NCBI GenBank assembly: GCA_965232165.1
Contig: CBDDOY010000002.1
Span: forward strand, 496,001 to 560,000
DNA length: 64,000 nucleotides
Direction of reading: 5' to 3'
Source of the DNA: UBA2779 sp965232165
Lineage (GTDB): Bacteria; Spirochaetota; Spirochaetia; DSM-2461
The notes beneath the pieces were generated by a model. That model worked only from the letters and a program-made list of their open reading frames with translations, was not told where the DNA came from and ran no database searches. This document shows, in pieces, positions 1 to 8,466 of this stretch. How positions within the stretch are numbered: the stretch's first letter is position 1; each line of letters opens with the position of its first letter. The position numbers and the translations under genes were made by a program.

Positions 1-217
1 CATTGAGTGTTTTGTCTTCATAGAGATCAATCACCTGTTTCAGAATCTGTTCAACCAGAACAAGGTCTGCAAGATAGTTGTGCTCATCGAGTTTGCCGCC
101 TATTAATCTGAGTTCCAGCTCGTAGGAGTGGGAATGCAGACTGTTCTCCGTGCCCCAGTCTCCTCCAGTCAGGAAATGCTGTGCTATGAACTTTCTTTTT
201 AAACATAATTTATGCAT
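1..217 (-). CDS. 6-pyruvoyl-tetrahydropterin synthase / QueD-like protein (3' end outside window)
   Basis: The first 72 codons of a pterin-synthase-fold (T-fold) protein are present. The metal-binding histidines of the family are visible: QH at residue 14 and the HSH pair near residues 28-30. QueD and most PTPS enzymes have Cys four residues before the HxH; here the residue is Glu (ENSLHSHSY), as in PTPS-III-like enzymes. The ATG at 217 lies 4 nt beyond the dehydrogenase stop codon, so this is the promoter-distal gene of the operon. Family members convert dihydroneopterin triphosphate into pterin or carboxypterin products. The substrate here is unknown, because the operon encodes GTP cyclohydrolase II rather than I. 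Family assignment is good; function is inferred. Confidence 0.75.
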   Translation of the reverse strand, partial: MHKLCLKRKFIAQHFLTGGDWGTENSLHSHSYELELRLIGGKLDEHNYLADLVLVEQILKQVIDLYEDKTLN

Positions 218-221
218 CTTT

Positions 222-1202
222 CTACCTCATATCAAGGACAACCTGGAGATATTCACCCCCCGGTTCATCAATTATTTTGTAGGCATCGGCGGCCTTTTCA
301 AATTTAATTTCATGGGTAATCCATGAAGAATACTGATTAGCGGCGAGCCATTTTATGGCGGTGTTCATCCGTCTTTTGTAATCCCATCGGCCTCTTAAAG
401 CCGGTGCTATGCCCGATACCTGACTGCTGATTATACGAAGCCTTTTTCTGTGAAACTGGCTGCCGAGTTCAAGGCAGACCTTTTTACTTCCATACCATGA
501 GCCGGCCAATATTCTCCCGTCATAATGCGCATGTTCAAGACAGGATTGCAGGGCTGCCGGGTTTCCTGACAATTCCAGGCTGAGATCATAATTTTCCGGA
601 ATTTCAGAAGCGGTAAGGGCCGCATCCTCAATATCAGAAGCAAAATCACGGCGATACCGGCTGGGATCAACTATCGTAAGATTCTCGAGAGGGAAGCCTG
701 ACAGCATTCTGGCTGTGATCTGACCGATGATACCCAGGCCGTAGAGGCAGACTCTCTCCCCCATTATGGGTGCCGAGTCATGGATGAAGGTTACCGCTGT
801 CTCGCAATTAGGGATAAGAACGCATAACTCAGGTGAGATATCATCCGGCAGGAATATCAGCCGGTCAACACTCACTGCCGTCCAGTCCTGATGCGGATGA
901 AAAATTAGTACTTTTCTACCCTCCATCCAGCTATTGTCTCTGTCTCCGGTGGTTACGACTTCCCCGATTAAGATATAACCGTAGGGGAAGGGGTACTTTG
1001 CTTCACGGCGAAGTTCTTCGATTGATTCGTCCAGCAGAAGATTTTCCGGAAACTCACCCCTATAGGCCAATCTTTCGGTACCGGCACTGATACCGCAGTA
1101 CAGGGCATGAACAAGTGCCTCATCTGTTGAGAGTTTGCCAATTGATACATCGGTAACGGTAATTTCTCCCGGTTTAACAAACTGCAGCCTTCTGGCCGTC
1201 AT
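222..1202 (-). CDS. MDR-family (zinc-type alcohol dehydrogenase-like) oxidoreductase
   Basis: 326-residue medium-chain dehydrogenase. The N-terminal GroES-like domain has the catalytic-site pattern CGISAGTE near residue 36, followed by a Rossmann domain with GLGIIG near residue 155 and a downstream acidic residue (TIVDPS) that would favour NAD. The structural-zinc Cys cluster of classical alcohol dehydrogenases is not visible. The start overlaps the stop of the RibD-type gene by 4 nt, implying translational coupling. The partner genes suggest oxidation or reduction of a side chain on a pterin or ribityl-type intermediate; that role is inference. Substrate unknown. Confidence 0.75.
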   Translation of the reverse strand: MTARRLQFVKPGEITVTDVSIGKLSTDEALVHALYCGISAGTERLAYRGEFPENLLLDESIEELRREAKYPFPYGYILIGEVVTTGDRDNSWMEGRKVLIFHPHQDWTAVSVDRLIFLPDDISPELCVLIPNCETAVTFIHDSAPIMGERVCLYGLGIIGQITARMLSGFPLENLTIVDPSRYRRDFASDIEDAALTASEIPENYDLSLELSGNPAALQSCLEHAHYDGRILAGSWYGSKKVCLELGSQFHRKRLRIISSQVSGIAPALRGRWDYKRRMNTAIKWLAANQYSSWITHEIKFEKAADAYKIIDEPGGEYLQVVLDMR

Positions 1203-1909
1203 GGAGTCTCCTTATCTATCAGGCATATCCGATCTCTTCCTGCTTCTAACCAGCGGGAAGCTCCTGCTCTCAGCGGAGTGCCGAGAGTACTTGATGCGAG
1301 CAGATTATAACCGCCTAAAAACATCGGGCTTACAGTAACTGCCATCTTGTCCCATAAGCCCGATGCAAGAAAGGAACGCAGAATTCCTGCTCCTCCCTCA
1401 ACCATCAGGAGGCGGATTCCTCTTGCATAAAGGTTCTTTAATACTCCCGGAAATGATAAGCCCTCATCCTTCAAACCTGCCGACAAGATTAAGGCCCCTG
1501 CCTTCTCTAATGACAGCTTCTTTTCTTCATCAGTATCAGGTCCACAGAAGATTATCGGATGTCTGCGGCCTCCGAGAGCATTCGCAGCAGGAGGTGTTCT
1601 CAACTTTGAATCAAGGATTACCGGTACAGGATTGTTCCCTTCTACCAGCCGGACAGATAATCTGGGATTGTCCGATAGGATGGTGCCTATTCCAACCATA
1701 ATGGCATCGCAGTAAGCTCTGATATAATGCACGAATTTCATTGATTCATTACAACTGATTGATGTCGGCCTGCCGGATCCGGTGCTTAGCGAGCCGTCTA
1801 GGGACAGTGCAAAGCTGAGAATTACCTGCGGCTTATCCGGCCTGCCAGAGTTTGCTGATGATTGAAGCCAGTTTTCTATTTCTGTTAAGGCCGGCCTGCT
1901 GCGATCCAT
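1199..1909 (-). CDS. RibD C-terminal-type reductase (dihydrofolate reductase fold)
   Basis: 236-residue stand-alone reductase resembling the C-terminal domain of RibD. Family signatures include FALSLDG near residue 33, VGIGTILSDNP near residue 72 and a glycine-rich segment VEGGAGIL near residue 168. There is no deaminase domain, so this is not the standard bifunctional RibD. In riboflavin synthesis the enzyme reduces the ribose of the aminopyrimidine made by GTP cyclohydrolase II, which is encoded by the next gene upstream. The two genes abut (1909/1909), as expected for consecutive steps. Within this operon it more likely serves a dedicated side pathway than bulk riboflavin synthesis. Confidence 0.8.
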   Translation of the reverse strand: MDRSRPALTEIENWLQSSANSGRPDKPQVILSFALSLDGSLSTGSGRPTSISCNESMKFVHYIRAYCDAIMVGIGTILSDNPRLSVRLVEGNNPVPVILDSKLRTPPAANALGGRRHPIIFCGPDTDEEKKLSLEKAGALILSAGLKDEGLSFPGVLKNLYARGIRLLMVEGGAGILRSFLASGLWDKMAVTVSPMFLGGYNLLASSTLGTPLRAGASRWLEAGRDRICLIDKETP

Positions 1910-2556
1910 TATCTGGTTTTATTGATGTCAATTAAATGATTCATACGGACGGCCTTGGTCTCGATATATCTGCGGTTATCTTTGAGAATTTCTATTTCAA
2001 TTGGAACTCGTTCGGTTATATTGATTCCATGATTTTCGAGACCCTCAATCTTTGCAGGATTATTGGTTATAAGTCTGATATCGTTGAGCCCCATTTCCTT
2101 CAAAATAAACGCCCCTATGCTGTAATCTCTGCAATCGGCACCATGACCCAGCGCAATATTGGCGTCTACGGTATCCATGCCGGCATCCTGTAGATTGTAT
2201 GCTTTCAGCTTTTCAGTCAATCCAATTCCTCTGCCTTCCTGCCGCAGATAGATTACAGCACCTTTCTCTTCCAAGCTGATCATCTGCAGTGAGGCTGCAA
2301 GCTGAGGGCCGCAGTCACATCTGAGTGAGCCTAGAACGTCACCGGTAAAACATTCTGAATGAATTCTTATCAGTGGCGGTTTTCCTTCATTTAAATTGCC
2401 GAGGATGAAGGCCATATGCTCCTTTCCTGTGTCGGGGTCATGATACAGGCGGAGTTGGAACTCTCCATATTCTGTCGGGATTCTGGATATGACTATATTT
2501 TCGATTTTTGCTTCACGCAGCATTTTTTTGTCCTGTCTTTTGAGTTTAACACTCAC
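1909..2556 (-). CDS. ribA: GTP cyclohydrolase II
   Basis: 215-residue monofunctional RibA. The zinc site and catalytic loop are intact (HSECFTGDVLGSLRCDCG, about residues 86-103), and the second signature LRQEGRGIGL lies near residue 123. It opens the imidazole ring of GTP to give 2,5-diamino-6-ribosylamino-4(3H)-pyrimidinone 5'-phosphate. Most bacterial riboflavin operons carry a RibBA fusion; here there is no RibB domain and no ribE or ribH nearby. This supports a specialised pathway. A second in-frame ATG at codon 12 is possible, but the long form was kept. Confidence 0.88.
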   Translation of the reverse strand: MSVKLKRQDKKMLREAKIENIVISRIPTEYGEFQLRLYHDPDTGKEHMAFILGNLNEGKPPLIRIHSECFTGDVLGSLRCDCGPQLAASLQMISLEEKGAVIYLRQEGRGIGLTEKLKAYNLQDAGMDTVDANIALGHGADCRDYSIGAFILKEMGLNDIRLITNNPAKIEGLENHGINITERVPIEIEILKDNRRYIETKAVRMNHLIDINKTR

Positions 2557-2565
2557 TGGCTTTGT

Positions 2566-3810
2566 TCATATTGTATATTCATTACTCAGGTCTTTGCCAC
2601 AAGTTTTTTTTCTGATGCGTGCTGTCTCAGCGATTATAAGAAGGCCGCAGAGGATGGCTGCAAGCCGAAGCATCCAGGGAGTATCGAGAGACAGTTTTGA
2701 AGCAAGCAGGCCGCCTGTTATATAGCTGACAGGGAGGACTGCTGTAGCCGCTGCTTCAAGAAAGCCCTGCCGTGCGGCCGCCGAATTGGGCGGGCCATGA
2801 ATAAATACCTGATGAACAGTAACAAGATGAATCCAGCCCAGAGAGACTCCGGAGATTATTAAGAGGATACAGGGCAGCAGGAAATCAAGGCCGACGGGGC
2901 TGGAAAAGCTCAGTTTCCCCGCAAAGAAGTAGACTATACAGGCTATTCCGGCAGCGGCAATAGTTGTCCTTGAGCTTGCTCTTGCGGCAAGTCCCGAAAT
3001 CCCCATAATGAATCCGATTAAAATACTTCCACCCATCAATGCAGCGAGCCCGTAACCGATATACCTGGATTCAAATCCCAGTCTTCTGGTAATAAAAAAG
3101 GGCAGGTTCAGGATTATCAGACTGTTGATTGCCTGCATTCCGATGTATAAGAGAACAGGTGCATTTTTTTTGTTAAGATCCTTGAATTCGCCGATGACTG
3201 ATGAAAGGCTGATTCTTTTATGTGTTATTTTTTTATCAGTTTTCAGGCGCCGTGCTTCTGTTTCGGTCAGAAATAGTTCGGAGATACCGCTTGTCAGGAA
3301 GCACAGGCTGTTAATAAACAGTATGGAAACAAGCCCCAGAACAGGATGAAGCAATGCGCCCAGGCTCTGCCCTGCAAGGCTCGCAAGATGACCGCTTCCG
3401 GTCCGAAGACTGAGGAGATCGGCCTTTGTTTTTTTCTGATCGAGAATGAAACTTATGACAGCCGGTGAGAAATGCGCCTGCATTACAGCATTCATGAAAA
3501 CCATCGGCAGAATCACAGCAAGAGGATGAATGCCTGCTGTCCCTGAAAGGAGCAGGGCTCCGGCTGCAAGGAACAAACTTCTTATAAGGTCGGTTCCTGC
3601 AATAAGGGGCGGACGACGGCTTCTGTCAGCCCGTTTGCCGCCTTCAAGGCTGAAAAGGATCACCGGCAGGTAGACCGCCGCCTGAATTAACCCGATATAT
3701 AAGGGATCAGGATAGGTATCCGAAACAAATATTATCAAGGCAACCACATACATACTGTTCCCGAGACTTGTAAGCATATTGCCCATGATGATCAGGACTG
3801 CGTTCATCAC
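2566..3810 (-). CDS. MFS transporter
   Basis: 414-residue polytopic membrane protein with about 11-12 hydrophobic segments, and a major-facilitator-like loop (GGKRADRSRRPP, near residues 57-68) after the second helix. Its start overlaps the stop of the sulfatase-like gene by 4 nt (ATGA). It sits directly upstream of ribA, so the simplest reading is exporter, or less likely importer, for the product or a precursor of this operon. No substrate can be read from sequence. Confidence 0.75.
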   Translation of the reverse strand: MMNAVLIIMGNMLTSLGNSMYVVALIIFVSDTYPDPLYIGLIQAAVYLPVILFSLEGGKRADRSRRPPLIAGTDLIRSLFLAAGALLLSGTAGIHPLAVILPMVFMNAVMQAHFSPAVISFILDQKKTKADLLSLRTGSGHLASLAGQSLGALLHPVLGLVSILFINSLCFLTSGISELFLTETEARRLKTDKKITHKRISLSSVIGEFKDLNKKNAPVLLYIGMQAINSLIILNLPFFITRRLGFESRYIGYGLAALMGGSILIGFIMGISGLAARASSRTTIAAAGIACIVYFFAGKLSFSSPVGLDFLLPCILLIISGVSLGWIHLVTVHQVFIHGPPNSAAARQGFLEAAATAVLPVSYITGGLLASKLSLDTPWMLRLAAILCGLLIIAETARIRKKTCGKDLSNEYTI

Positions 3811-5432
3811 CTGGACTCCTCATCTGTATCCGGCGACAAGAGACTCATTATCAATCTGGGTATTTCCGCCATCTCAGGGATTCCATCGTAGCCGGAGGGC
3901 AGATCGGGGGGCTGGAGGCCATGGCTGAGCACCCATGATTCGGGGAATATCAGCGGGTTTTCCGCCGGTGCGATTATATGAAATGGAACAGGATAGCCCG
4001 GGTTCGGACCGCTCACAGGCTTTCTCGGCTGGTGATCTCCAATGATTACCATAAACTCCTGAGCCGAGAGAACCTCGGTAAGATACCTCACGGTAGTTTC
4101 AAGGCTGTAGGAAATTCCTTCCAGGTAGCCTTCAGCCAGCTCGTTGCCATAAAGCCAGTTGTTCTCAAAAAATTTCAGATAGCCATCTTCATATTCTTTT
4201 CCACTCCGGCTGAAATCCCAGTCTGGCTTAAACATGGGAATTCTCACGAAGGGGGTATGCGAACTGACCAGTAAATAAAATGCAAAATCATTTCGATTAT
4301 CCTGAAGATAATTCTTAGAGAATACACTGAAAGCAAACTGATCAGTCAGGGTTCCAAATGCAACATTCGGACCCTCATAACCGAAGTCATGTCTGATGAT
4401 ATAGTTTTCAAAGGGATATGCAATCTTCCATTCTTCCGATGCATCAGTGGTTCCCGGGGCAACATAATGCCGGCAGTAGCCTGCGTCGCCCATCAGTTCT
4501 AGAAGCTCAGCGGGGGAGCCTTCTGCTATCCTTTCATCGAACATCTGCTGGTTTACTATATGTACGCCTGTAAGCAGGGTGGCATCTGCAAGCCAGCTCC
4601 TGCCGCCGAAGGCTGGAGAAAGGACAAAACCGGTTCTTGTTGTCCAGCCGTCATCCTGCAGCAGGGGTTCAAGCCTGCTGTAGATATTCTCAATGGTTTC
4701 AATATATTCGGGCCTCTGGAAAAGTGTTGCGCCATAGGACTCCACCACGACAATATGCACATCCATGTCCTTTATACCGGGAAATTTCCAGCTAATCCCG
4801 GGCTCAGCAGGTTCAGGAGCAACAGGCTTGTCGTAAGTCTCCGGTATATCCTCAATCTTTGCTCTGCCGTTCTCCGGGGCTGAGATATCTTTTGCAATCT
4901 GGATGATTGGAGAGTGATCCGGAAATATAAATATCAGTCCCAGTGCAATAGTTATGGTCGAAAAAAGTATGGGAAATCGAATAGAAGTCGGATTTAGTTT
5001 CAGAAAAATTTTTGCTGGGATCAAAATGATCCAGGCAAGTGCCGTAATCAGACCAACTGTAAATATGACTGATAATACCCGTATAAGGTATGGTGATAAA
5101 ATGCCTTCAGGGGTCAACATGACGAACAGACCGGGAATGAGCGGAACATCTTTTAAAAGATGAAAATTCTCCATATAGAAAAAGCGGTAAAAAATCTCAC
5201 CCATGTTGTATAAAAGCAGAGTTCCGGAAAATATCAGACATATCAGATATCTAATCCTTTGCAGTCTTCCGGGAAGAAGCAGTAATGCTATAAAAAATAT
5301 CTCTCCGGCGGGGAGCAGGAACCGCAATGGAGCAGAACTTTCTATTGTGGGAAGCAGTCTGTAGGAAAAAAATACCGCCTGAAAAAAAATCAATAACAGG
5401 ACCGACCTGTATAGTTTAACGGAGCTTCGCAT
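3807..5432 (-). CDS. membrane-anchored sulfatase / alkaline-phosphatase-superfamily protein
   Basis: 541 residues from the ATG at 5432, which has a GGAG 7 nt upstream; an earlier in-frame ATG at 5453 lacks this. About five N-terminal membrane helices (residues 1-160) lead to a large extracytoplasmic domain. That domain has superfamily landmarks: VVVESYG near residue 225, a nucleophile-region GGRSW with Ser rather than the Thr of LtaS, SSHTPF, and IGDHQP near the end. Relatives transfer or hydrolyse phospho-alcohol groups on lipids and glycans. It follows a CDP-alcohol phosphatidyltransferase and overlaps it by 17 nt, which suggests action on a lipid head group. Exact reaction unknown. Confidence 0.75.
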   Translation of the reverse strand: MRSSVKLYRSVLLLIFFQAVFFSYRLLPTIESSAPLRFLLPAGEIFFIALLLLPGRLQRIRYLICLIFSGTLLLYNMGEIFYRFFYMENFHLLKDVPLIPGLFVMLTPEGILSPYLIRVLSVIFTVGLITALAWIILIPAKIFLKLNPTSIRFPILFSTITIALGLIFIFPDHSPIIQIAKDISAPENGRAKIEDIPETYDKPVAPEPAEPGISWKFPGIKDMDVHIVVVESYGATLFQRPEYIETIENIYSRLEPLLQDDGWTTRTGFVLSPAFGGRSWLADATLLTGVHIVNQQMFDERIAEGSPAELLELMGDAGYCRHYVAPGTTDASEEWKIAYPFENYIIRHDFGYEGPNVAFGTLTDQFAFSVFSKNYLQDNRNDFAFYLLVSSHTPFVRIPMFKPDWDFSRSGKEYEDGYLKFFENNWLYGNELAEGYLEGISYSLETTVRYLTEVLSAQEFMVIIGDHQPRKPVSGPNPGYPVPFHIIAPAENPLIFPESWVLSHGLQPPDLPSGYDGIPEMAEIPRLIMSLLSPDTDEESR

Positions 5433-6933
5433 AAATATCTCCGCTTCGGGCACTCTTTGGATAAGAGTAAATAAACTTCATTATTTCTACGTTTGACTGC
5501 CATTTCCGGAAGTGCAGTTTCATCGATTCTCCTCTTGAGAAATTGAAGGAATAATGCCCCAGCCGACTGATTTCTTTCAGACATTTAACAGCCCTCTGCG
5601 GCTGCTCTGGAAGGAATTCAAAACTGATATTTTTAACGGCTGTTGACAATCCCTGAAGAACATGGTGCTCGAAACCTTCAGTATCAATTTTAATAAACTG
5701 CGGAACTCCATATATTCCTATTGCAGTATCGAGGGATATCATTTTGATATCCAATTTCTCCGGCCATCTGACCCTTTTAAATGCGCCGTTCTTCCCAATC
5801 TCACTAACCCAGCCGCTGTCTACACTTGTCAGGGTGGGGTTTTCAGGAGAGATGAGAAGTTCTGTGCTGTTATCTCTATCACCTAGTGAACAGAAGTTCA
5901 GGGAAACATTTTGGTTGTCCCCGAACCAGCTTGTCAGCAGTGCAGCGCAAACCGGCTGAGGTTCAAAGGCTGCTGCCCTGGCTCCTAAATCAAGAAATGT
6001 TCTGGTCCGGTTCCCAAGATGGGCTCCCACATCGAAGGCAATAGATCCCGCGGCGACAAATTTTTTGTAGAAATTTTTCATCCGGAACCTTCTGAATGGA
6101 ATCGCATAGTAAATGAAATATGATGTTAAAATTCCTTTTCTATAACTACGGGGAACGAGGCTGCTGACAGTTCTTATGCGAAAGTATCCTTCGACAATGA
6201 AACTGATCATAATCAGATAACTGACCATCGGGATCAGGATTCTGGTCTGGAGTATAAAAAAATATTGATAAAACTGACTGCCTGGAATAAGCAGTGCCGA
6301 GGCCCAGATAAATCCCAGAAGAAACTGGAAGGCCGCGGCCGCAGTTTTTGAATACCAGAAATACCAAAGCGGAATTTCAGGCGTGACTGGAAACAGGAGA
6401 TATACCGGACCGAATACATAACGCGCAATGGCCGGGAGGATGAGAATCAGGGGCATCTCTGTGAATGAAAATAGAAATATGCAGTTTAGCAATATAATCA
6501 GCGCATCAGACTCTGCATCGAACCATCCTCCCCATTTTGCTGAAGGCGGTTTTTCTGCTTCGTGGCGGTCCAGCCATCCATCAAGCAAATCTGCGGCGAA
6601 TCCGATCATAATTAACTCAGCCGAAATTATTGCGTATATTCTGATTCCATATCTTTTTGAGTACAGGGCCATACCTAATCCGGCGAGCATGAGTACGGCT
6701 CTTGAGAGGGTGGCTATATTCGCGGGTCTTTTAAAGAAAGTCATCAAATCTATACTGGAGTCTTTTAGGGCAATCTTTAAACCTATGATGACTGCCGGTA
6801 AATACAATAGCAGGCCCGCGGCAAGAAAAATGCCGGTGCTGCTGTTCAGTCTGAAAAAAATAAGGGTGTAGAGGACGGCCGCCAATGATGTAAACGGCAG
6901 CCAGTTAGTAAAAACCCTATTGAAGACATACAT
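5416..6933 (-). CDS. CDP-alcohol phosphatidyltransferase fused to FkbM-type methyltransferase
   Basis: 505 residues with two recognisable parts. Residues 1-275 are membrane-embedded and contain the CDP-alcohol phosphotransferase motif: DLLDGWLD near residue 115, then GGWFDAESD. Residues 290-505 form a soluble SAM methyltransferase of the FkbM class, with motif I FDVGAHLGNRT and the FkbM-type IKIDTEGFE near residue 420. The first half would join a CDP-activated lipid to an alcohol, and the second would O-methylate the product or a related glycan. The fusion is unusual and points to a methylated lipid head group. It is the first gene of the operon, with a promoter immediately upstream and no Shine-Dalgarno site. 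Confidence 0.8.
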   Translation of the reverse strand: MYVFNRVFTNWLPFTSLAAVLYTLIFFRLNSSTGIFLAAGLLLYLPAVIIGLKIALKDSSIDLMTFFKRPANIATLSRAVLMLAGLGMALYSKRYGIRIYAIISAELIMIGFAADLLDGWLDRHEAEKPPSAKWGGWFDAESDALIILLNCIFLFSFTEMPLILILPAIARYVFGPVYLLFPVTPEIPLWYFWYSKTAAAAFQFLLGFIWASALLIPGSQFYQYFFILQTRILIPMVSYLIMISFIVEGYFRIRTVSSLVPRSYRKGILTSYFIYYAIPFRRFRMKNFYKKFVAAGSIAFDVGAHLGNRTRTFLDLGARAAAFEPQPVCAALLTSWFGDNQNVSLNFCSLGDRDNSTELLISPENPTLTSVDSGWVSEIGKNGAFKRVRWPEKLDIKMISLDTAIGIYGVPQFIKIDTEGFEHHVLQGLSTAVKNISFEFLPEQPQRAVKCLKEISRLGHYSFNFSRGESMKLHFRKWQSNVEIMKFIYSYPKSARSGDIYAKLR

Positions 6934-6940
6934 CTGTGAA

Positions 6941-6970
6941 ATTATAGAGGAAAAACAAGTAAACTGTCCA
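6941..6970 (-). promoter_or_regulatory. sigma-70-type promoter of the pterin/lipid operon
   Basis: On the minus strand, TGGACA (6965-6970) and a perfect TATAAT (6941-6946) are separated by 18 bp. The ATG at 6933 lies only 7 nt past the -10 box and no Shine-Dalgarno sequence precedes it. Transcription would therefore begin at or next to the start codon, giving a leaderless message. Confidence 0.6.
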
Positions 6971-7369
6971 ATTATTTTTTTTGATACGGCTGATTTGGTG
7001 AATTATGATATTGACTGTCTACTCTGATGGGAGTAGAAGAAGTCCCATGAAACCATGTATGCGGCTTCATAACCACATTGAAAAACAACCATCAACATGG
7101 GAGAAGAGCAGGGTATCTCCAAGACAGAAAAGGGAACCGCTTCAACAGGAAAGAACGACTCATTCTGGAAAGAATGAACAGGCAAAAAGCAAAGGGAGCT
7201 TCTAAAAGATACGCCAGGCTCTTGACTCGATATTTCCTACTAAATTCATGGTAAAATAAAAGCATGGAAAGGCATGGAACCGGACGGCTTCGCTGTCGGC
7301 TAGCTTGGCTGTTTTACAAACAGAATAAATCTTTGTTAAATAAAAGAAGTACCAATACATAATAAAAAT
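6971..7369. other. non-coding or decayed spacer
   Basis: No convincing gene. Around 7110-7240 one plus-strand frame reads like a short transposase-type N-terminus (KERLILERMNRQKAKG) before a stop, possibly an IS remnant, but this is weak. The remainder is AT-rich with small hairpins only. Confidence 0.3.
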
Positions 7370-7525
7370 ATGAACCAAAGAATCCTGCTCTCAAAATTTT
7401 GGATATTTGTGACTTTGAATTATCTGTATTGTGATCCCATGGGTGTAAAGGATGCAAATCGGATAAAACAATGCTTAACGGGTGCTGTTCAAGGGATGGA
7501 AATGAATGAAGGCTTCCTTTTATAG
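7370..7525 (+). pseudogene. truncated DUF6326-like membrane protein fragment
   Basis: A 51-codon reading frame begins at ATG 7370. Its product (LSKFWIFVTLNYLYCDPMG, then KQCLTGAVQGMEMNEGFLL) resembles the first helix and loop of small DUF6326-type membrane proteins, which normally continue for about 100 more residues. Here a TAG follows immediately and no continuation was found downstream. It is most likely the 5' relic of a broken gene. Family identification is from memory and tentative. Confidence 0.35.
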
Positions 7526-7737
7526 AACAAAGCCGGATATTGCTTGCGCAATCTCCGCGCCAGCTCCGTAAACCCCAACGATTTCATACCGCCATCCGTT
7601 GACAACAAATCTCTTCGCCAGATTTGCATTAGCGGCTTCTTCGACAACCTGACAGAATTGTCATTTAAGTACCCCAAGATTCTTCTGGAGGCTCGCCCTC
7701 TTTTTTGTTACATTGTGCTCAAAGGAGAAAAGTCAAT

Positions 7738-8442
7738 ATGTCAAATACCAGATTTGTTGCAGCCGGATCCCCGGCCCTTAGCCGAACCTTGATGAAAAAT
7801 GTCTATCTCTGGATGACTGCCGGATTAGCATTGACGGCGGCGGTGGCCTGGTGGACGGCGACATCCCCCTCAGTCCTCAGATTTCTGTTCGGCAGTGGGC
7901 CGTATTTGTTTTTCGGGCTCATTATCGGCGAGTTCATTCTTGTTTTTTCGCTATCCCGCAGAATCATGCATATGAGTATCAGGGCCGCCCTCGGCGGATT
8001 CGCTGCCTATTCAATACTCAACGGTCTAACCATCTCCCTAGTGTTTTTGAGATACACCGAAATGGAGGTTTTCCAGGCATTCGTCAGTGCAGCCGCAATG
8101 TTCGGAGCCATGAGCCTATGGGCGGTTACCACAAAGAAAGACCTTAGCGGGTGGGGCCATTATCTGTTTATGGGAATCATAGGGCTGCTCATTGCCTCCC
8201 TCGTCGGCATTTTTATTGGGGGTACTTTCTATCACGTTTTGTTTTCCGTTGCCGGTGTGATATTGTTCACGCTTCTTACCGCCTATGACACCCAGATGAT
8301 AAAAAGAATGAGTGACGGGGCTGGAGCCTCCATCGGGGAAGATGATTTCATCCGGCTTTCCATTCTCGGGGCGCTGAAACTGTATTTGGATTTCATAAAC
8401 ATGTTCCTCTTCCTTCTGCATCTCTTCGGCCATCGGCAATAG
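7738..8442 (+). CDS. Bax inhibitor-1 / YccA family membrane protein
   Basis: 234 residues from the ATG at 7738, preceded by AAAGGAGAAA at good spacing; an in-frame upstream ATG at 7705 is rejected on that ground. Seven hydrophobic helices are visible, with the BI-1 family pattern near the C-terminus: TAYDTQMIK, then LGALKLYLDFINMF. Bacterial relatives are pH-gated cation or Ca2+ leak channels, or partners of FtsH-type proteases. It lies only 24 bp upstream of cbiA and may be co-transcribed with the cobalamin genes, though nothing links it to them functionally. Confidence 0.88.
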   Translation: MSNTRFVAAGSPALSRTLMKNVYLWMTAGLALTAAVAWWTATSPSVLRFLFGSGPYLFFGLIIGEFILVFSLSRRIMHMSIRAALGGFAAYSILNGLTISLVFLRYTEMEVFQAFVSAAAMFGAMSLWAVTTKKDLSGWGHYLFMGIIGLLIASLVGIFIGGTFYHVLFSVAGVILFTLLTAYDTQMIKRMSDGAGASIGEDDFIRLSILGALKLYLDFINMFLFLLHLFGHRQ

Positions 8443-8466
8443 CCTCAGCGGAAGAGTTCAATCCTT

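Noticed and set aside
7290..7325. Similarity of GCTTGGCTGTTTT to cloning-vector sequence
   Set aside because: Only about 13 bases match and the flanks do not continue, so this looks like chance.
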